Of a stretch of DNA of 64,000 nt, positions 8,721 through 17,671 are shown in pieces. The stretch's first letter is position 1; each line of letters begins with the position of its first letter. The stretch is from Streptomyces sp. yr375 (GTDB taxonomy: Bacteria > Actinomycetota > Actinomycetes > Streptomycetales > Streptomycetaceae). Below the pieces are notes generated by a model. That model worked only from the letters and a program-made list of their open reading frames with translations, had not been told where the DNA came from and did not search any database. Both the position numbers and the translations under genes were made by a program. The DNA is taken from the NCBI RefSeq assembly GCF_900110755.1, contig NZ_FOFF01000007.1:62001-126000 (forward strand). The letters run 5' to 3'.

Positions 8721-8933
8721 CCGCTCGATTCGAGTTGCCCAACTGGGGATCGCACGAGCACGCCATGCGGATATGACTTCGTCGCACAGTTCATTCTTCA
8801 CGACGCGCGGAAGCGGACTGTGCGCGCAGTCCCGTAGATTCCGCCCGGTCGATGTAGTCGAATCAGAGGCTCCCCCCTTCTGTTCGACATTCCGGCAGGG
8901 GCGGGCCCCATCGCCTTCACCAAGGGGGAAACC

Positions 8934-10049
8934 ATGCACCAGGTAATTGCGACTCCGCAGGATGGAAAGTTTGCGATCTATCGCCCGGGTAGTGGGCGTG
9001 CGGTCCACCTTTCCAGTTCCTACTACGGTGAACTCGCGGAAGCCGTCGCGGACAACCGCCCTGTCCCTGCCTGGTTCGTGGACGCCTGCCGACAGGCGTG
9101 GATCCTTGACGTGTCCGGTCAGCTCAGCCGTGAGGCGGTGATCGTCCGCCCGAAGACCCAACTGAACTACAGCCGGGCCACATGGGAGATCAACAAGTTC
9201 TGCAACTTGAACTGCAAGATGTGCTACCTGCCGCAGCGCCCCTTATCCGGGCTGGACGCCGACCAGAAGGGCCACCTGCTGGAAATGCTCCGAGAGGCCG
9301 GCGTGGTTTGGCTCCAGATTACGGGTGGGGAGCCGACCGTTGACCCGCATTTCCCGGCCACATACCGCATGGCCTACGAGATGGGGATGATGTTGGACAT
9401 CCTCACGAACGGGACTCGCCTTCACACCCTCGTGGACCTCTTCAGGGAACTTCCGCCCAACAAAGTCACCGTCTCCGTGTACGGCGCTACGGCTGAAAGC
9501 TTTGACGCATTGACGCGAACCAGGGGAGCATTCAAGGCGTTCATGAAGGGGCTTGACGGAATCAAGGGGGCTGATGTTCCCCTTGAAATGACCATCCTCA
9601 TTACGAAGGACAATGCCTGCGAAGTGGGTGCCATGCGAAATCTGGCCCACGAATATTCGTCAGTCGTCACCGAATACGGCAGCATTTCGCCGACCTACGA
9701 CGGAGGCGGTGGCCCGCTCGCCGAACAGGCGGAGGGACGGGTTGACCGGTCCGCCGCGTTCGCTGGATGCCCGGCCGGTCACACGTTCTTCCACGTGGAC
9801 CCGCACGGTCTCGCAACCATGTGCAAGGTCGGACGGGATAACCCCATCAACCTCATGGTCGAAGGTCTCGACGGCCTGTTGCGTCTGCCTGGAATCGCAG
9901 ACGCCCAAATGCTTCGCACTGGTGGCTGTTCCGGATGCCGATTGTCGAAGACCTGTCGGGTCTGCCGACCGATGGCGAAGGTCTTTCAGCAGGCGGAGGC
10001 ACCACTCTCGAGTTACTGCCAACACGGAATGAAGGAGGTAACGGCATGA
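8934..10049 (+). CDS. Radical SAM/SPASM-type peptide maturase (candidate RiPP enzyme)
   Basis: This is a 371-residue protein. Residues 1-80 form an N-terminal domain of unclear type that could act as a peptide-recognition element. The radical SAM core begins with CNLNCKMC (Cys90, Cys94, Cys97), the CX3CX2C motif binding the catalytic 4Fe-4S cluster, and continues with GGEP at 131-134. The C-terminus is Cys-rich (332, 335, 341, 344 and 362, in the CSGCRLSKTCRVCRP region), as in SPASM/twitch domains carrying auxiliary Fe-S clusters in RiPP maturases. The RBS is AGGGGGAAA. The stop overlaps the start of a 57-residue peptide gene (ATGA), the classic maturase-precursor layout. Third codon positions are visibly less GC-rich than neighbours, suggesting transfer. 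The reaction (thioether, C-C crosslink or epimerisation) cannot be read from sequence. Confidence 0.9.
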   Translation: MHQVIATPQDGKFAIYRPGSGRAVHLSSSYYGELAEAVADNRPVPAWFVDACRQAWILDVSGQLSREAVIVRPKTQLNYSRATWEINKFCNLNCKMCYLPQRPLSGLDADQKGHLLEMLREAGVVWLQITGGEPTVDPHFPATYRMAYEMGMMLDILTNGTRLHTLVDLFRELPPNKVTVSVYGATAESFDALTRTRGAFKAFMKGLDGIKGADVPLEMTILITKDNACEVGAMRNLAHEYSSVVTEYGSISPTYDGGGGPLAEQAEGRVDRSAAFAGCPAGHTFFHVDPHGLATMCKVGRDNPINLMVEGLDGLLRLPGIADAQMLRTGGCSGCRLSKTCRVCRPMAKVFQQAEAPLSSYCQHGMKEVTA

Positions 10050-10219
10050 CTGCCGTAGCCATCGAGATCACCCCCCGCGTCCGCGTCATGGACTGGCAGC
10101 CCCTCACGGTCACCGCGTCGGCCCCGACGACGGAGCCGGCCGGGTTCGTCATCGCGGACGTGGACGAGCTGACCACCGGGTCCGTTCAGGGCTGCGGGGA
10201 GGACAACCCCTACAACTAG
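10046..10219 (+). CDS. Candidate RiPP precursor peptide (57 residues)
   Basis: The ATG at 10046 overlaps the radical SAM stop codon. The product is a small acidic peptide with no enzyme domain. Residues 1-40 (MTAVAIEITPRVRVMDW at the start, GFVIADVDEL near 33-42) look like a leader. The C-terminus TTGSVQGCGEDNPYN is distinct, with a single Cys50, Gly/Asn-rich spacing and a terminal Tyr-Asn, plausible as the modified core. One Cys permits at most one Cys-derived thioether; Tyr56 or Asp/Asn residues are alternative sites. I do not recognise it as streptide, mycofactocin, FxsA, Xye or epipeptide precursor. No dedicated protease or exporter is adjacent. Confidence 0.75.
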   Translation: MTAVAIEITPRVRVMDWQPLTVTASAPTTEPAGFVIADVDELTTGSVQGCGEDNPYN

Positions 10220-10306
10220 CCCCACCAGGCACCGCTACCCGCGCGGGCTTCACGGCGTTCGTCAGTCGTGGGGCCCGCGCGGCTCACGCTGTGGAAGTGT
10301 GGAGCT

Positions 10307-11113
10307 GTGGCTACAACCCGTATCGCCTTCGAAGACCTTCCGTCTGCCGTGCTCGCGGAAGTCGAAGCGCGCACCGGTCCTCTCCTGAAGGTCGAGCCGG
10401 CCAAGGAGGGGTTCAACAGCGAGATTGCTGCCAGGCTCTTCACGGAGACGGGCAGTGTCTACGTGAAGGGACTTCGCGCTGATCACCCGCGGGTCTGGAC
10501 CCAGCGCCGGGAAGCGGAGGTCAACCCCTACCTCCGCGGAATCGCTCCGGTCCTGCGGTGGCGAATCGAATGGGAGGAGTGGGACCTCCTGGGCTTCGAA
10601 GCTCTTGACGGGCACCACGCGGACTACGCGCCGGGCTCACCGGACGTGCCGAAGGTGGCCAGACTTCTCGTCCGCCTGGGCGAAGTGCCCTGTCCGGGCG
10701 TCGAGCTTCGGCACGCTGAGCAACGCCTTGAGCGGTACGCGGCACAGCCGGACGATCTCGCCTTCTTCGCCGGGGACGCTCTCCTTCACACGGACCTGAA
10801 CAACGCCAACGTCCTTGTGGGCGAGACAGCCCAGCTCGTGGACTGGGCGTGGGCCACACGGGGCGCCGCATGGCTGGACGCCGGCTACTGGGTGATCTGG
10901 CTTATGGCAGCCGGAGGCCACTCTCCTGAGTCTGCGGAGAGCTGGGCGAGCAAGGTTCCGGCGTGGCTGGACGCTCCGAAGGAAGGCATCACCGCCTTCG
11001 CCGTGGCCAACGCCAACGTGTGGGAGGAGATCGGCGGGGCCGAACCTGACCCGTGGACCGCCCGACTGGTCACCGCGTCGAAGACCTGGGCGGCGTACCG
11101 CCGAACGGCCTGA
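10307..11113 (+). CDS. APH-like phosphotransferase-fold protein
   Basis: This encodes 268 residues from GTG 10307, with GGAAG at 10293-10297; a GTG at 10268 is possible. It has the aminoglycoside phosphotransferase/choline kinase catalytic core: HTDLNNAN (H161, catalytic D163, N168) and LVDWAWA (metal-binding D179). The N-lobe is short. Family members phosphorylate small molecules, and several RiPP and antibiotic clusters use them for tailoring or self-resistance. It sits 87 bp after the precursor gene in the same orientation, so it may belong to the same operon. Whether it acts on the peptide, gives resistance, or is unrelated cannot be decided here. Confidence 0.75.
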   Translation: MATTRIAFEDLPSAVLAEVEARTGPLLKVEPAKEGFNSEIAARLFTETGSVYVKGLRADHPRVWTQRREAEVNPYLRGIAPVLRWRIEWEEWDLLGFEALDGHHADYAPGSPDVPKVARLLVRLGEVPCPGVELRHAEQRLERYAAQPDDLAFFAGDALLHTDLNNANVLVGETAQLVDWAWATRGAAWLDAGYWVIWLMAAGGHSPESAESWASKVPAWLDAPKEGITAFAVANANVWEEIGGAEPDPWTARLVTASKTWAAYRRTA

Positions 11114-11129
11114 GCGGAGCCGTCCGCGC

Positions 11130-11262
11130 GACGATCGGCCACGTAGGTCCCCTGGGGCACGGTGAACACCCAGCCTTCGTCGCGGAGGAACTTCACCGCG
11201 TTCCGAGCGGTCTCACGGGCCACGCCGACGTGCGATCTTCCGCCCAGAAGACGACGAAGCCA
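11130..11262 (-). pseudogene. GntR-type winged-helix remnant
   Basis: On the reverse strand a ~44-residue stretch reads GVARETARNAVKFLRDEGWV followed by FTVPQGTYVADR. This matches the end of a GntR DNA-binding domain (helix 2/3, then the wing with the G-T-Y-V motif). It lacks the N-terminal half of the wHTH and any effector domain, has no sensible start, and the open frame continues antisense into the phosphotransferase gene. I treat it as the remnant of a small GntR regulator. Confidence 0.55.
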
Positions 11263-11389
11263 CGCTTCAGCTCTCCCCGGTCCAGCGCGAACGGCGGTAC
11301 GCGGCTGCCTTCGCCTTGATCGGCGTGGACTACGACAACCCGGGGGCCCCGTTTCCCGGGTACTCGGTGACGGGCCTGCGAGTCTCGGC

Positions 11390-11593
11390 ATGACGCGCGA
11401 CGGGCTGACCCTCCGCCCCACCTTCGGGCACGTCGCCATGTGCGTGGTCTGCCACGAAAACACGAAGGCCCCCGTGCCCGTGCGGGACATCCCCAGCACG
11501 AGCGGGCCCGAAACGACCCTGTACGCCTGTCCTGACCACGCGGCGGAGGTGTCCCCCGGGCCGATCTTGGGGGAGCTGGACACCCGCCCGTAG
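11390..11593 (+). CDS. Small Cys-containing hypothetical protein
   Basis: An ATG at 11390 opens a 67-residue frame (MTRDGLTLRPTFGHVAMCVV at the start). It contains CVVC and, 25 residues later, a CPDHA motif, a possible zinc ribbon. The ATG overlaps, as ATGA, the stop of a short upstream frame reading RYAAAFALIGVDYDNPGAPF, which looks like the tail of a decayed gene. The coupling suggests this was the second gene of a lost operon. No family recognised. Confidence 0.5.
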   Translation: MTRDGLTLRPTFGHVAMCVVCHENTKAPVPVRDIPSTSGPETTLYACPDHAAEVSPGPILGELDTRP

Positions 11594-11640
11594 CGCCCCG
11601 GCCGCGTCCGACGATCCGGCTTTCCGGTACCGGGCGGGGC

Positions 11641-12108
11641 TCATCTCTGCAGCTTGGACAACCTTTCGATTGCTTCTTCAATCACCACCATCCGCTTGCA
11701 GAAAGCGAACCGTACGAACGGCGCGCCCGCCTCACGGTGGTCGTAGAAGACCGCGTTGGGGATGGCGACGACGCCTGTGCGTTCGGGTAGGGCGCGGCAG
11801 AAGGCGAAGCCGTCGCCGTTTTTGGAGGCCTCGGTGCTCAGGGGGCGGATGTCGGTGGTGATGAAGTAGGTGCCGGCCGGGCGGAAGACCGCGAAACCGG
11901 CGTCCGCGAGCCCCGTCGCCAGCAGGCCGCGCTTGGCCAGCATGTCCGCGCGGAAGGTGTCGAAGTAGCTGTCCGGCAGCGCCAGCGCCTCGGCGACCGC
12001 GTACTGGAACGGGCCGGACGCCACGTACGTCAGGAACTGCTTCGCCGCGCGCACCGCCGTGACCAGGCCGGGCGTCGCCGTGACCCAGGCCACTCCGCGT
12101 TCACGCAC
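11641..12108 (-). pseudogene. C-terminal fragment of a class I/II aminotransferase
   Basis: The frame encodes ~150 residues closely matching the C-terminal third of the complete aminotransferase 1 kb to the right. Shared blocks include AKQFLTYVASGPFQYAVAEA, GTYF, FCRALPER and VFYDHREAGAP, but with many differences (for example TTDIRPLSTEASKNGDGFAF versus TADIRPLGESDGLAF). Everything before the WVT block is missing, including the PLP-binding Lys, so it cannot be active. The similarity without identity suggests a gene from a related strain cut when the island formed, rather than a recent local duplication. Confidence 0.85.
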
Positions 12109-12177
12109 TCATTCTTCCTGGCTGGTTGCCGCCTGGCAGTAGAAATCAGAGTGTAGTCAGAGTACGGTCTGAGTATG

Positions 12178-12660
12178 AGCATCGTGCACTCGGTAGCCGA
12201 ATCGGAGTCCGTATCGTTCACTGATCTGTCTCGCAACCCGAAGGCAGTCGCCGCGAGGGCCGCCGCCCTGGGATGCCTGCGGGTCACGCACCGAGACGCG
12301 CCCGACATGGTGCTGACTACGGCCATACAGGCAGAGCGCGCCGAGGAAAGCCTGACCACAGCGTCCCGGCTGTTCCTTGCTCTGATGAAGCAGGACGACG
12401 GCATCAGGTCGCTTCTGCTCGCGTTGCCCGAGGTGTTCCCGTGGGTGCGCCACCTGAATGACGAGGAAGTCCGGGAATTCACCGTCGAACTCCTCGATGC
12501 GCTGTCCGACGCCGCTGAGCTGGGTGCCAAGGAGGCTGTGCACCGAGCGATCGTCTCGTGGCGGGCAACCGCCCGCATCAACGCCGACCCTGACCAGCTC
12601 AGGGAAGCACTCCGTCCGCTTGGTGACGTCGACCTCGGCCCGGTCGAGGTGCACGAGTGA
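12178..12660 (+). CDS. Antitoxin-like protein of a toxin-antitoxin pair
   Basis: This is a ~160-residue protein. The N-terminus (SVAESESVSFTDLSRNPKAV, then AARAAALGCLRVTHRDAPDM) resembles the Phd/YefM-type DNA-binding fold seen in antitoxins. The C-terminal half is helical and charged (EVREFTVELLDALSDAAELG). The stop overlaps the GTG of the next gene (GTGA), and that gene resembles a RelE/ParE-type toxin, so an antitoxin role fits. The forward start near 12175-12178 follows a GAGTACGGTCTGAGT region that may hold the promoter. The partner toxin appears frameshifted, which would leave this antitoxin orphaned. Confidence 0.6.
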   Translation, partial: SIVHSVAESESVSFTDLSRNPKAVAARAAALGCLRVTHRDAPDMVLTTAIQAERAEESLTTASRLFLALMKQDDGIRSLLLALPEVFPWVRHLNDEEVREFTVELLDALSDAAELGAKEAVHRAIVSWRATARINADPDQLREALRPLGDVDLGPVEVHE

Positions 12661-13006
12661 GCCCGAAGAAAGGCGATCAGGTCAGCGTGCCTCCGCTGAG
12701 CGGATGGAACGTCATCCACGGGACGACGGAGGCCGCGACCGGTTGGGAGGAGCTGTGCCGGGTGGCGCTGCCGAACGCGCATCGCTGCCTGGAGGCCCTT
12801 CGTACGGACCCGCTGTCGCGGGCCAACTGGAACCGCCAGCATCAGCTCCGCGGCAGGCACGCCACCAGGGAATGGAAGGGCTCCGAGCTGGAGCAGTGGG
12901 AGTACGAGATCACCACGGCGGAAGGGTCCGCTACCTGGTCAGCCCGGACACCTCGACTGTGATCGTGGTGTACGCCTCCCCGCGACACCCGAAGGACACC
13001 GAATAG
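12657..13006 (+). pseudogene. Frameshifted RelE-like toxin
   Basis: From GTG 12657 the frame reads PPLSGWNVIHGTTEAATGWE and ATREWKGSELEQWEYEITTA, then changes character and stops at 12962. In the next frame, from about 12915, the sequence GRVRYLVSPDTSTVIVVYAS followed by PRHPKDTE restores a RelE/ParE-like ending (strand, then a terminal HPK-T-E). The two halves join without loss of length if one base is missing or gained near 12908-12925. So the gene is an inactivated, or mis-sequenced, RelE-type mRNA interferase. It is coupled to the upstream antitoxin-like gene by GTGA. Confidence 0.65.
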
Positions 13007-13142
13007 CCTGCGGCGCTTCGCGCGTGCAGAAGGGCAGAGCGAACCGGGGCGCGGGCTGGGATCGGGTCTTGCGGTGCTGGTGGCGGGCCGACTGGAGTCC
13101 GAGGATGGCCGTGCCGAGGACGACCGGCCTCCTGGGCAGCGG

Positions 13143-14333
<1,191 letters not shown>

Positions 14334-14483
14334 GCCCGCCATCCTGCGCCGAAGCTCTGGACTTCCTCAACTCTGCTTTGGCCGGTGAGACGGGCGGGCA
14401 TCCCCCGTTCACGTGGGCGCTCAGGCACCACGCGAAGCGCCCACGGGGGGCCGCTTCGGGGGACAGGGAAGGAGGGTGACGCC

Positions 14484-14798
14484 ATGTTCTTCGGCTTCAT
14501 CCTGACGGTGGTCGCCATCGTGCTCGTGGCGGCCCTGGTGGTCAACGTCCGCAAGAGCGGCAGCCGGGCCACGTCGTATCGCGGCGGCCGCTCGCGCTCG
14601 CGGGGCGGCAGCAGCACCGACAGCGGTGGCAGTGCGGCGGCCGGCGGTAGCTGGTGGGCCGGCGGGGGAGACAGCGGCTCCGGCGGCCACCACGGAGGCG
14701 GCGGTCACGGCGGTCACTCCTGCGGCGGCGGATCCTCCTGCGGGGGCGGCGGATCGTCCTGCGGCGGCGGGGGCGGCGGATGCGGTGGAGGCAACTGA
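14484..14798 (+). CDS. Small membrane protein with Gly/Cys-rich tail
   Basis: The ATG at 14484 is preceded by GGAAGGAGG (14466-14474). The 104-residue product has one N-terminal transmembrane segment (FFGFILTVVAIVLVAALVVN), a basic RKSGSRATSYRGG stretch, then an extremely Gly/Ser/His-rich tail ending in repeated SCGGG units with five Cys. Such Gly-Cys tails occur on DUF-type actinomycete membrane proteins and might bind metals or anchor to the wall. The function is unknown. The high Gly/GGC content creates long spurious frames on the opposite strand. Confidence 0.75.
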   Translation: MFFGFILTVVAIVLVAALVVNVRKSGSRATSYRGGRSRSRGGSSTDSGGSAAAGGSWWAGGGDSGSGGHHGGGGHGGHSCGGGSSCGGGGSSCGGGGGGCGGGN

Positions 14799-15262
14799 CA
14801 CGGGGCAGTTGAGCTCCCGGGGGGAGCCGCATCCGGACCGCGGGGCCCGACGACCACGGGCTCCGCGGTCGCACCACGTCCCGGAGTACGTCCCGGCGTA
14901 GATCCCGGGAGCAGGACTCGGGGGCGGGCGCGCGGGGAGTGTGGCCGGCTGCCCGGCGTACGCCCTGGTTGAACAGTTGAGCTGTGGAGCCCCCCGAGGG
15001 ATGGAAAGCCCACGAAGTTGGGTAAAAACGCTGTGGCGCCACCACAGTTCATGATTCCCTCTAAACCACCAACGCAGCCCCTCGGACCCTTCGGACGTCC
15101 CGAGCGGACGACGACGACCTTCCCAGACCGGGCCGACCGCACTGACCAGGCCGACCGGGCTGACCGGGGCCGTACTCCCGGTGCCGACTCTCCTGATGTC
15201 GACCGGGGTGCGCCGTACCAACCTCTCTTCATCTTCTCCTTGCGTCTCCGCGGAGCCGACCC
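14799..15262. other. 464-bp intergenic region
   Basis: No convincing gene on either strand. It holds a relatively AT-rich patch (15040-15065) that may contain the promoter of the DUF2617 gene, and a short 9-bp tandem repeat at 15128-15172. Confidence 0.5.
15128..15172. repeat. 9-bp tandem repeat, about five copies
   Basis: Five imperfect copies of CCGGGCCGA follow one another (CCGGGCCGA, CCGCACTGA, CCAGGCCGA, CCGGGCTGA, CCGGGGCCG) in the intergenic region before the DUF2617 gene. Confidence 0.6.
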
Positions 15263-15799
15263 ATGCTCACCACCCTGAACACCTCCTACACCGACACGCG
15301 CGCGGCCGATCTCGCCTGGGCCCTGGGGCGCGAGCCGCTGCCCGCCCTCGCCACCCTCGACCTCGAACTGTCCGGTGCCAAGCTCCAGTTGAGACTGCTC
15401 GGCGCCTCGCACCAGGTGCTGCTCGACGAGGCCCAGGGCTGTTGTTCGGAGACGGTGGCCTGCATCCCCGGCAGCAGCACCCCCCTCCCGCTCGGCGTCG
15501 CCAAGCGGGTCGGCGACTGGGAGTACGAATTCGCGGCGCGCGTCGAGGTGCTCTCGCCCGGCCAGTTCGCGGGCCGCGCCCAGGAGCTGCTGGCCCTCGT
15601 CTCCGAACACCCGCACGGCCTCGCCGGCGTCTTCCCCGGCAGCCCGCACGCCTTCACGGCCCTGCTCGCCCACCGCCACGAGGGCCAGGTGCACTGGCGC
15701 ACCTGGCACGCCTACCCGCAGGACGGGCAGTTGGTGGCGACGCGGACGCGGGTCGGCATCCGGGTCCCGGCCGCCCACGACAGCCCGTCCGCCGGGTGA
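15263..15799 (+). CDS. DUF2617 family protein
   Basis: This 178-residue soluble protein begins MLTTLNTSYTDTRAADLAWA and contains ATLDLELSGAKLQLRLLGAS, HQVLLDEAQGCCSETVACIP and a C-terminal block beginning HWRTWHAYPQDGQLVATRTR, the conserved blocks of DUF2617. It precedes the spermidine-synthase-like membrane gene, an arrangement seen in streptomycetes. The biochemical role is unknown. A terminator hairpin follows the stop. Confidence 0.8.
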   Translation: MLTTLNTSYTDTRAADLAWALGREPLPALATLDLELSGAKLQLRLLGASHQVLLDEAQGCCSETVACIPGSSTPLPLGVAKRVGDWEYEFAARVEVLSPGQFAGRAQELLALVSEHPHGLAGVFPGSPHAFTALLAHRHEGQVHWRTWHAYPQDGQLVATRTRVGIRVPAAHDSPSAG

Positions 15800-15825
15800 G
15801 GACACGCCCGAAGCGGCGTGCACCG

Positions 15826-15856
15826 GGAGGCGCCGGGTTAAACGCCCGGTGCCTCC
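15826..15856 (+). terminator. Hairpin after the DUF2617 gene
   Basis: GGAGGCGCCGGG (15826-15837) pairs with CCCGGTGCCTCC (15845-15856) with one G-T pair and a 7-base loop, 27 bp past the stop codon. Confidence 0.65.
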
Positions 15857-15891
15857 AGCGCCCCGGGTTCCACACGTGTGGGTGACGAAGG

Positions 15892-17511
15892 GTGGCCACG
15901 CAGTCACGTAACGTCGCAGTCGTGATCGAACCGCACGTGTCGGCCCCACCCGGTCCCCCGCCGTCCTGGCGCGGGCCCGCGAGGCTGCCCGTCCGGCCGG
16001 ACACCGGGCGGCTGCTGGTCCTCGCGTGCGTCTTCGTCTGCGCCGCCTGCGGACTCGTCTACGAACTCGAACTCGTCGCCATCGCCTCCTACTTGACGGG
16101 CGACTCCGTCACCCAGGCCTCCGTCGTGCTGTCCGTCATGGTCTTCGCGATGGGCCTCGGCTCGCTCGCCGCCAAACGGCTGCGCCGGTTCGCCGCGGCC
16201 GGCTTCGGCGCCCTGGAGGCGACCCTCGCCCTGGTCGGCGGCTCCAGTGCCATGACGCTGTACGCGGTCTTCGCGTGGACGGGCGACTGGGGCGGCCTGT
16301 GGGCCGAGGGCTCCCGGATCATGCTGGTCGCCTTCTCCGTCGCCATCGGCCTGCTCATCGGCGCCGAGGTCCCGCTCCTCATGGAGCTGATCCAGCGCAT
16401 CCGCCGCCAGGACGCGGGCGGCGCGGTGGCCGACCTGTTCGCCGCGGACTACGTCGGCGCGCTCGTCGGCGGCCTCGCCTTCCCCTTCCTCCTGCTCCCC
16501 TTCCTGGGCCAGTTGACGAGCTCGCTGCTGACCGGCGGCGTCAATGTGATGGCGGGCGCGGCCCTGGTCCTGGGCCTGTTCCGGCGCGACCTGACCTGCC
16601 GGGCCCGCTGCCTGCTGCTCGTCGCCAACATCACCGTCCTCGGCGTCCTCGCCTCCGCCGCCGTCCTCGTCGACGACTTCGAACGGGCGGCCCGGCAGGC
16701 GGTCTACGGCGACCACGTGCGGGTCGCGGTGCAGACCGGCGTCCAGGAGATCGTCCTCACCGGCGGCACCGCCCACCACCCCCTCGACCTCTACCTCGAC
16801 GGCCGCCTCCGCGCCGACGGCGGCGACGAGCGCCGCTACCACGAGGCGCTGGTCCACCCCGCGATGACCGGCCCGCACGCGCGCGTGCTGATCCTCGGCG
16901 GCGGCGACGGCCTGGCCGCCCGCGAGGCCCTCACCCACCCCGGCGTGCGCCGCGTCGACATCGTCGACCTGGACCCCGGCCTGGTCCGCCTCGCCCGCAC
17001 CGACCCGGCCCTCTCCCACCTCAACGCGCACGCGTACGGCGACCCGCGCGTCCACGTCTCGACCGCGGACGCCTTCCAGTGGCTGCGCGGAGCGCCGCCG
17101 ACGACGTACGACGTGGTCGTCTCCGACCTGCCCGACCCCGCCATCACGGCGAGCACCAAGCTCTACTCCCAGGAGTTCTACGCCCTCGCCCGCCGCGTCC
17201 TGGCCCCCGGCGGCCGGCTCGTCGTGCACGCGGGCCCGGTCACGACCCGCCCGCGCGTGTTCTGGACGGTCGATACGACGATCCGCGCGGCGGGCCTGCA
17301 CACCACCCCCTACGTCGTGACCGGCCACGACACCTCCCGAGCCCCCCGAAACTGGGGCTTCGTCCTGGCCACGGTCACCCCCACCCCCACCCCACCCCTC
17401 CGCCTCACCCTGACCCAGACCCGGACCACTTTGACGGAGGCCGCCCAGGCGGCGGAGAAGACGCGGGTGCCCGACCTACGACCGTCCACACTGGTGCACC
17501 CGCGCTATTAG
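15892..17511 (+). CDS. Membrane-fused spermidine-synthase-like protein
   Basis: This ~539-residue protein has two parts. Residues ~40-260 hold about seven transmembrane helices ([20 protein letters not shown] is the first; [20 protein letters not shown] and [20 protein letters not shown] follow). The C-terminal ~280 residues are a Rossmann aminopropyltransferase-like domain with [16 protein letters not shown], the acidic VDIVDLDPG, and VVVSDLPDP. This PotE/SpeE-like fusion is widespread in actinobacteria; true spermidine synthesis is not proven because the putrescine-binding residues are not obviously conserved. The start is uncertain: GTG 15892 has no well-spaced RBS, and GTG 15922 is an alternative. 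Confidence 0.8.
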   Translation: MATQSRNVAVVIEPHVSAPPGPPPSWRGPARLPVRPDTGRLLVLACVFVCAACGLVYELELVAIASYLTGDSVTQASVVLSVMVFAMGLGSLAAKRLRRFAAAGFGALEATLALVGGSSAMTLYAVFAWTGDWGGLWAEGSRIMLVAFSVAIGLLIGAEVPLLMELIQRIRRQDAGGAVADLFAADYVGALVGGLAFPFLLLPFLGQLTSSLLTGGVNVMAGAALVLGLFRRDLTCRARCLLLVANITVLGVLASAAVLVDDFERAARQAVYGDHVRVAVQTGVQEIVLTGGTAHHPLDLYLDGRLRADGGDERRYHEALVHPAMTGPHARVLILGGGDGLAAREALTHPGVRRVDIVDLDPGLVRLARTDPALSHLNAHAYGDPRVHVSTADAFQWLRGAPPTTYDVVVSDLPDPAITASTKLYSQEFYALARRVLAPGGRLVVHAGPVTTRPRVFWTVDTTIRAAGLHTTPYVVTGHDTSRAPRNWGFVLATVTPTPTPPLRLTLTQTRTTLTEAAQAAEKTRVPDLRPSTLVHPRY

Positions 17512-17516
17512 GCCGC

Positions 17517-17605
17517 ACAATCCAGCCCGTCCGGCGTTTGAGGACGAGGCCCCTCAAGGGCCGAAGCGGGGGCTCGGGGGCGGCAGCCCCCAGCAGGTCA
17601 GGCAC
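17517..17605. repeat. Streptomyces-type intergenic repeat, copy 1
   Basis: This element starts CAGCCCGTCCGGCGTTTGAG and continues through GGCCCCTCAAGGGCC and GGGGCTCGGGGGCGGCAGCC. It contains three successive inverted repeats and lies directly after a stop codon. A second copy is at 22756-22840. Such elements are scattered after genes in many Streptomyces genomes and probably act as transcription terminators. Confidence 0.7.
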
Positions 17606-17671
17606 CAACACCGAGCACCGATCCACCAGACGGCAAGGCAATCCCGGCCCCCACAGGTAGGCTCCCGCTAC

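Noticed and set aside
8934..10219. Mycofactocin or PQQ-type cluster
   Set aside because: There is no separate small chaperone gene or the associated dehydrogenases, and the precursor does not end in the mycofactocin VY or contain the PQQ E-x-x-x-Y motif.
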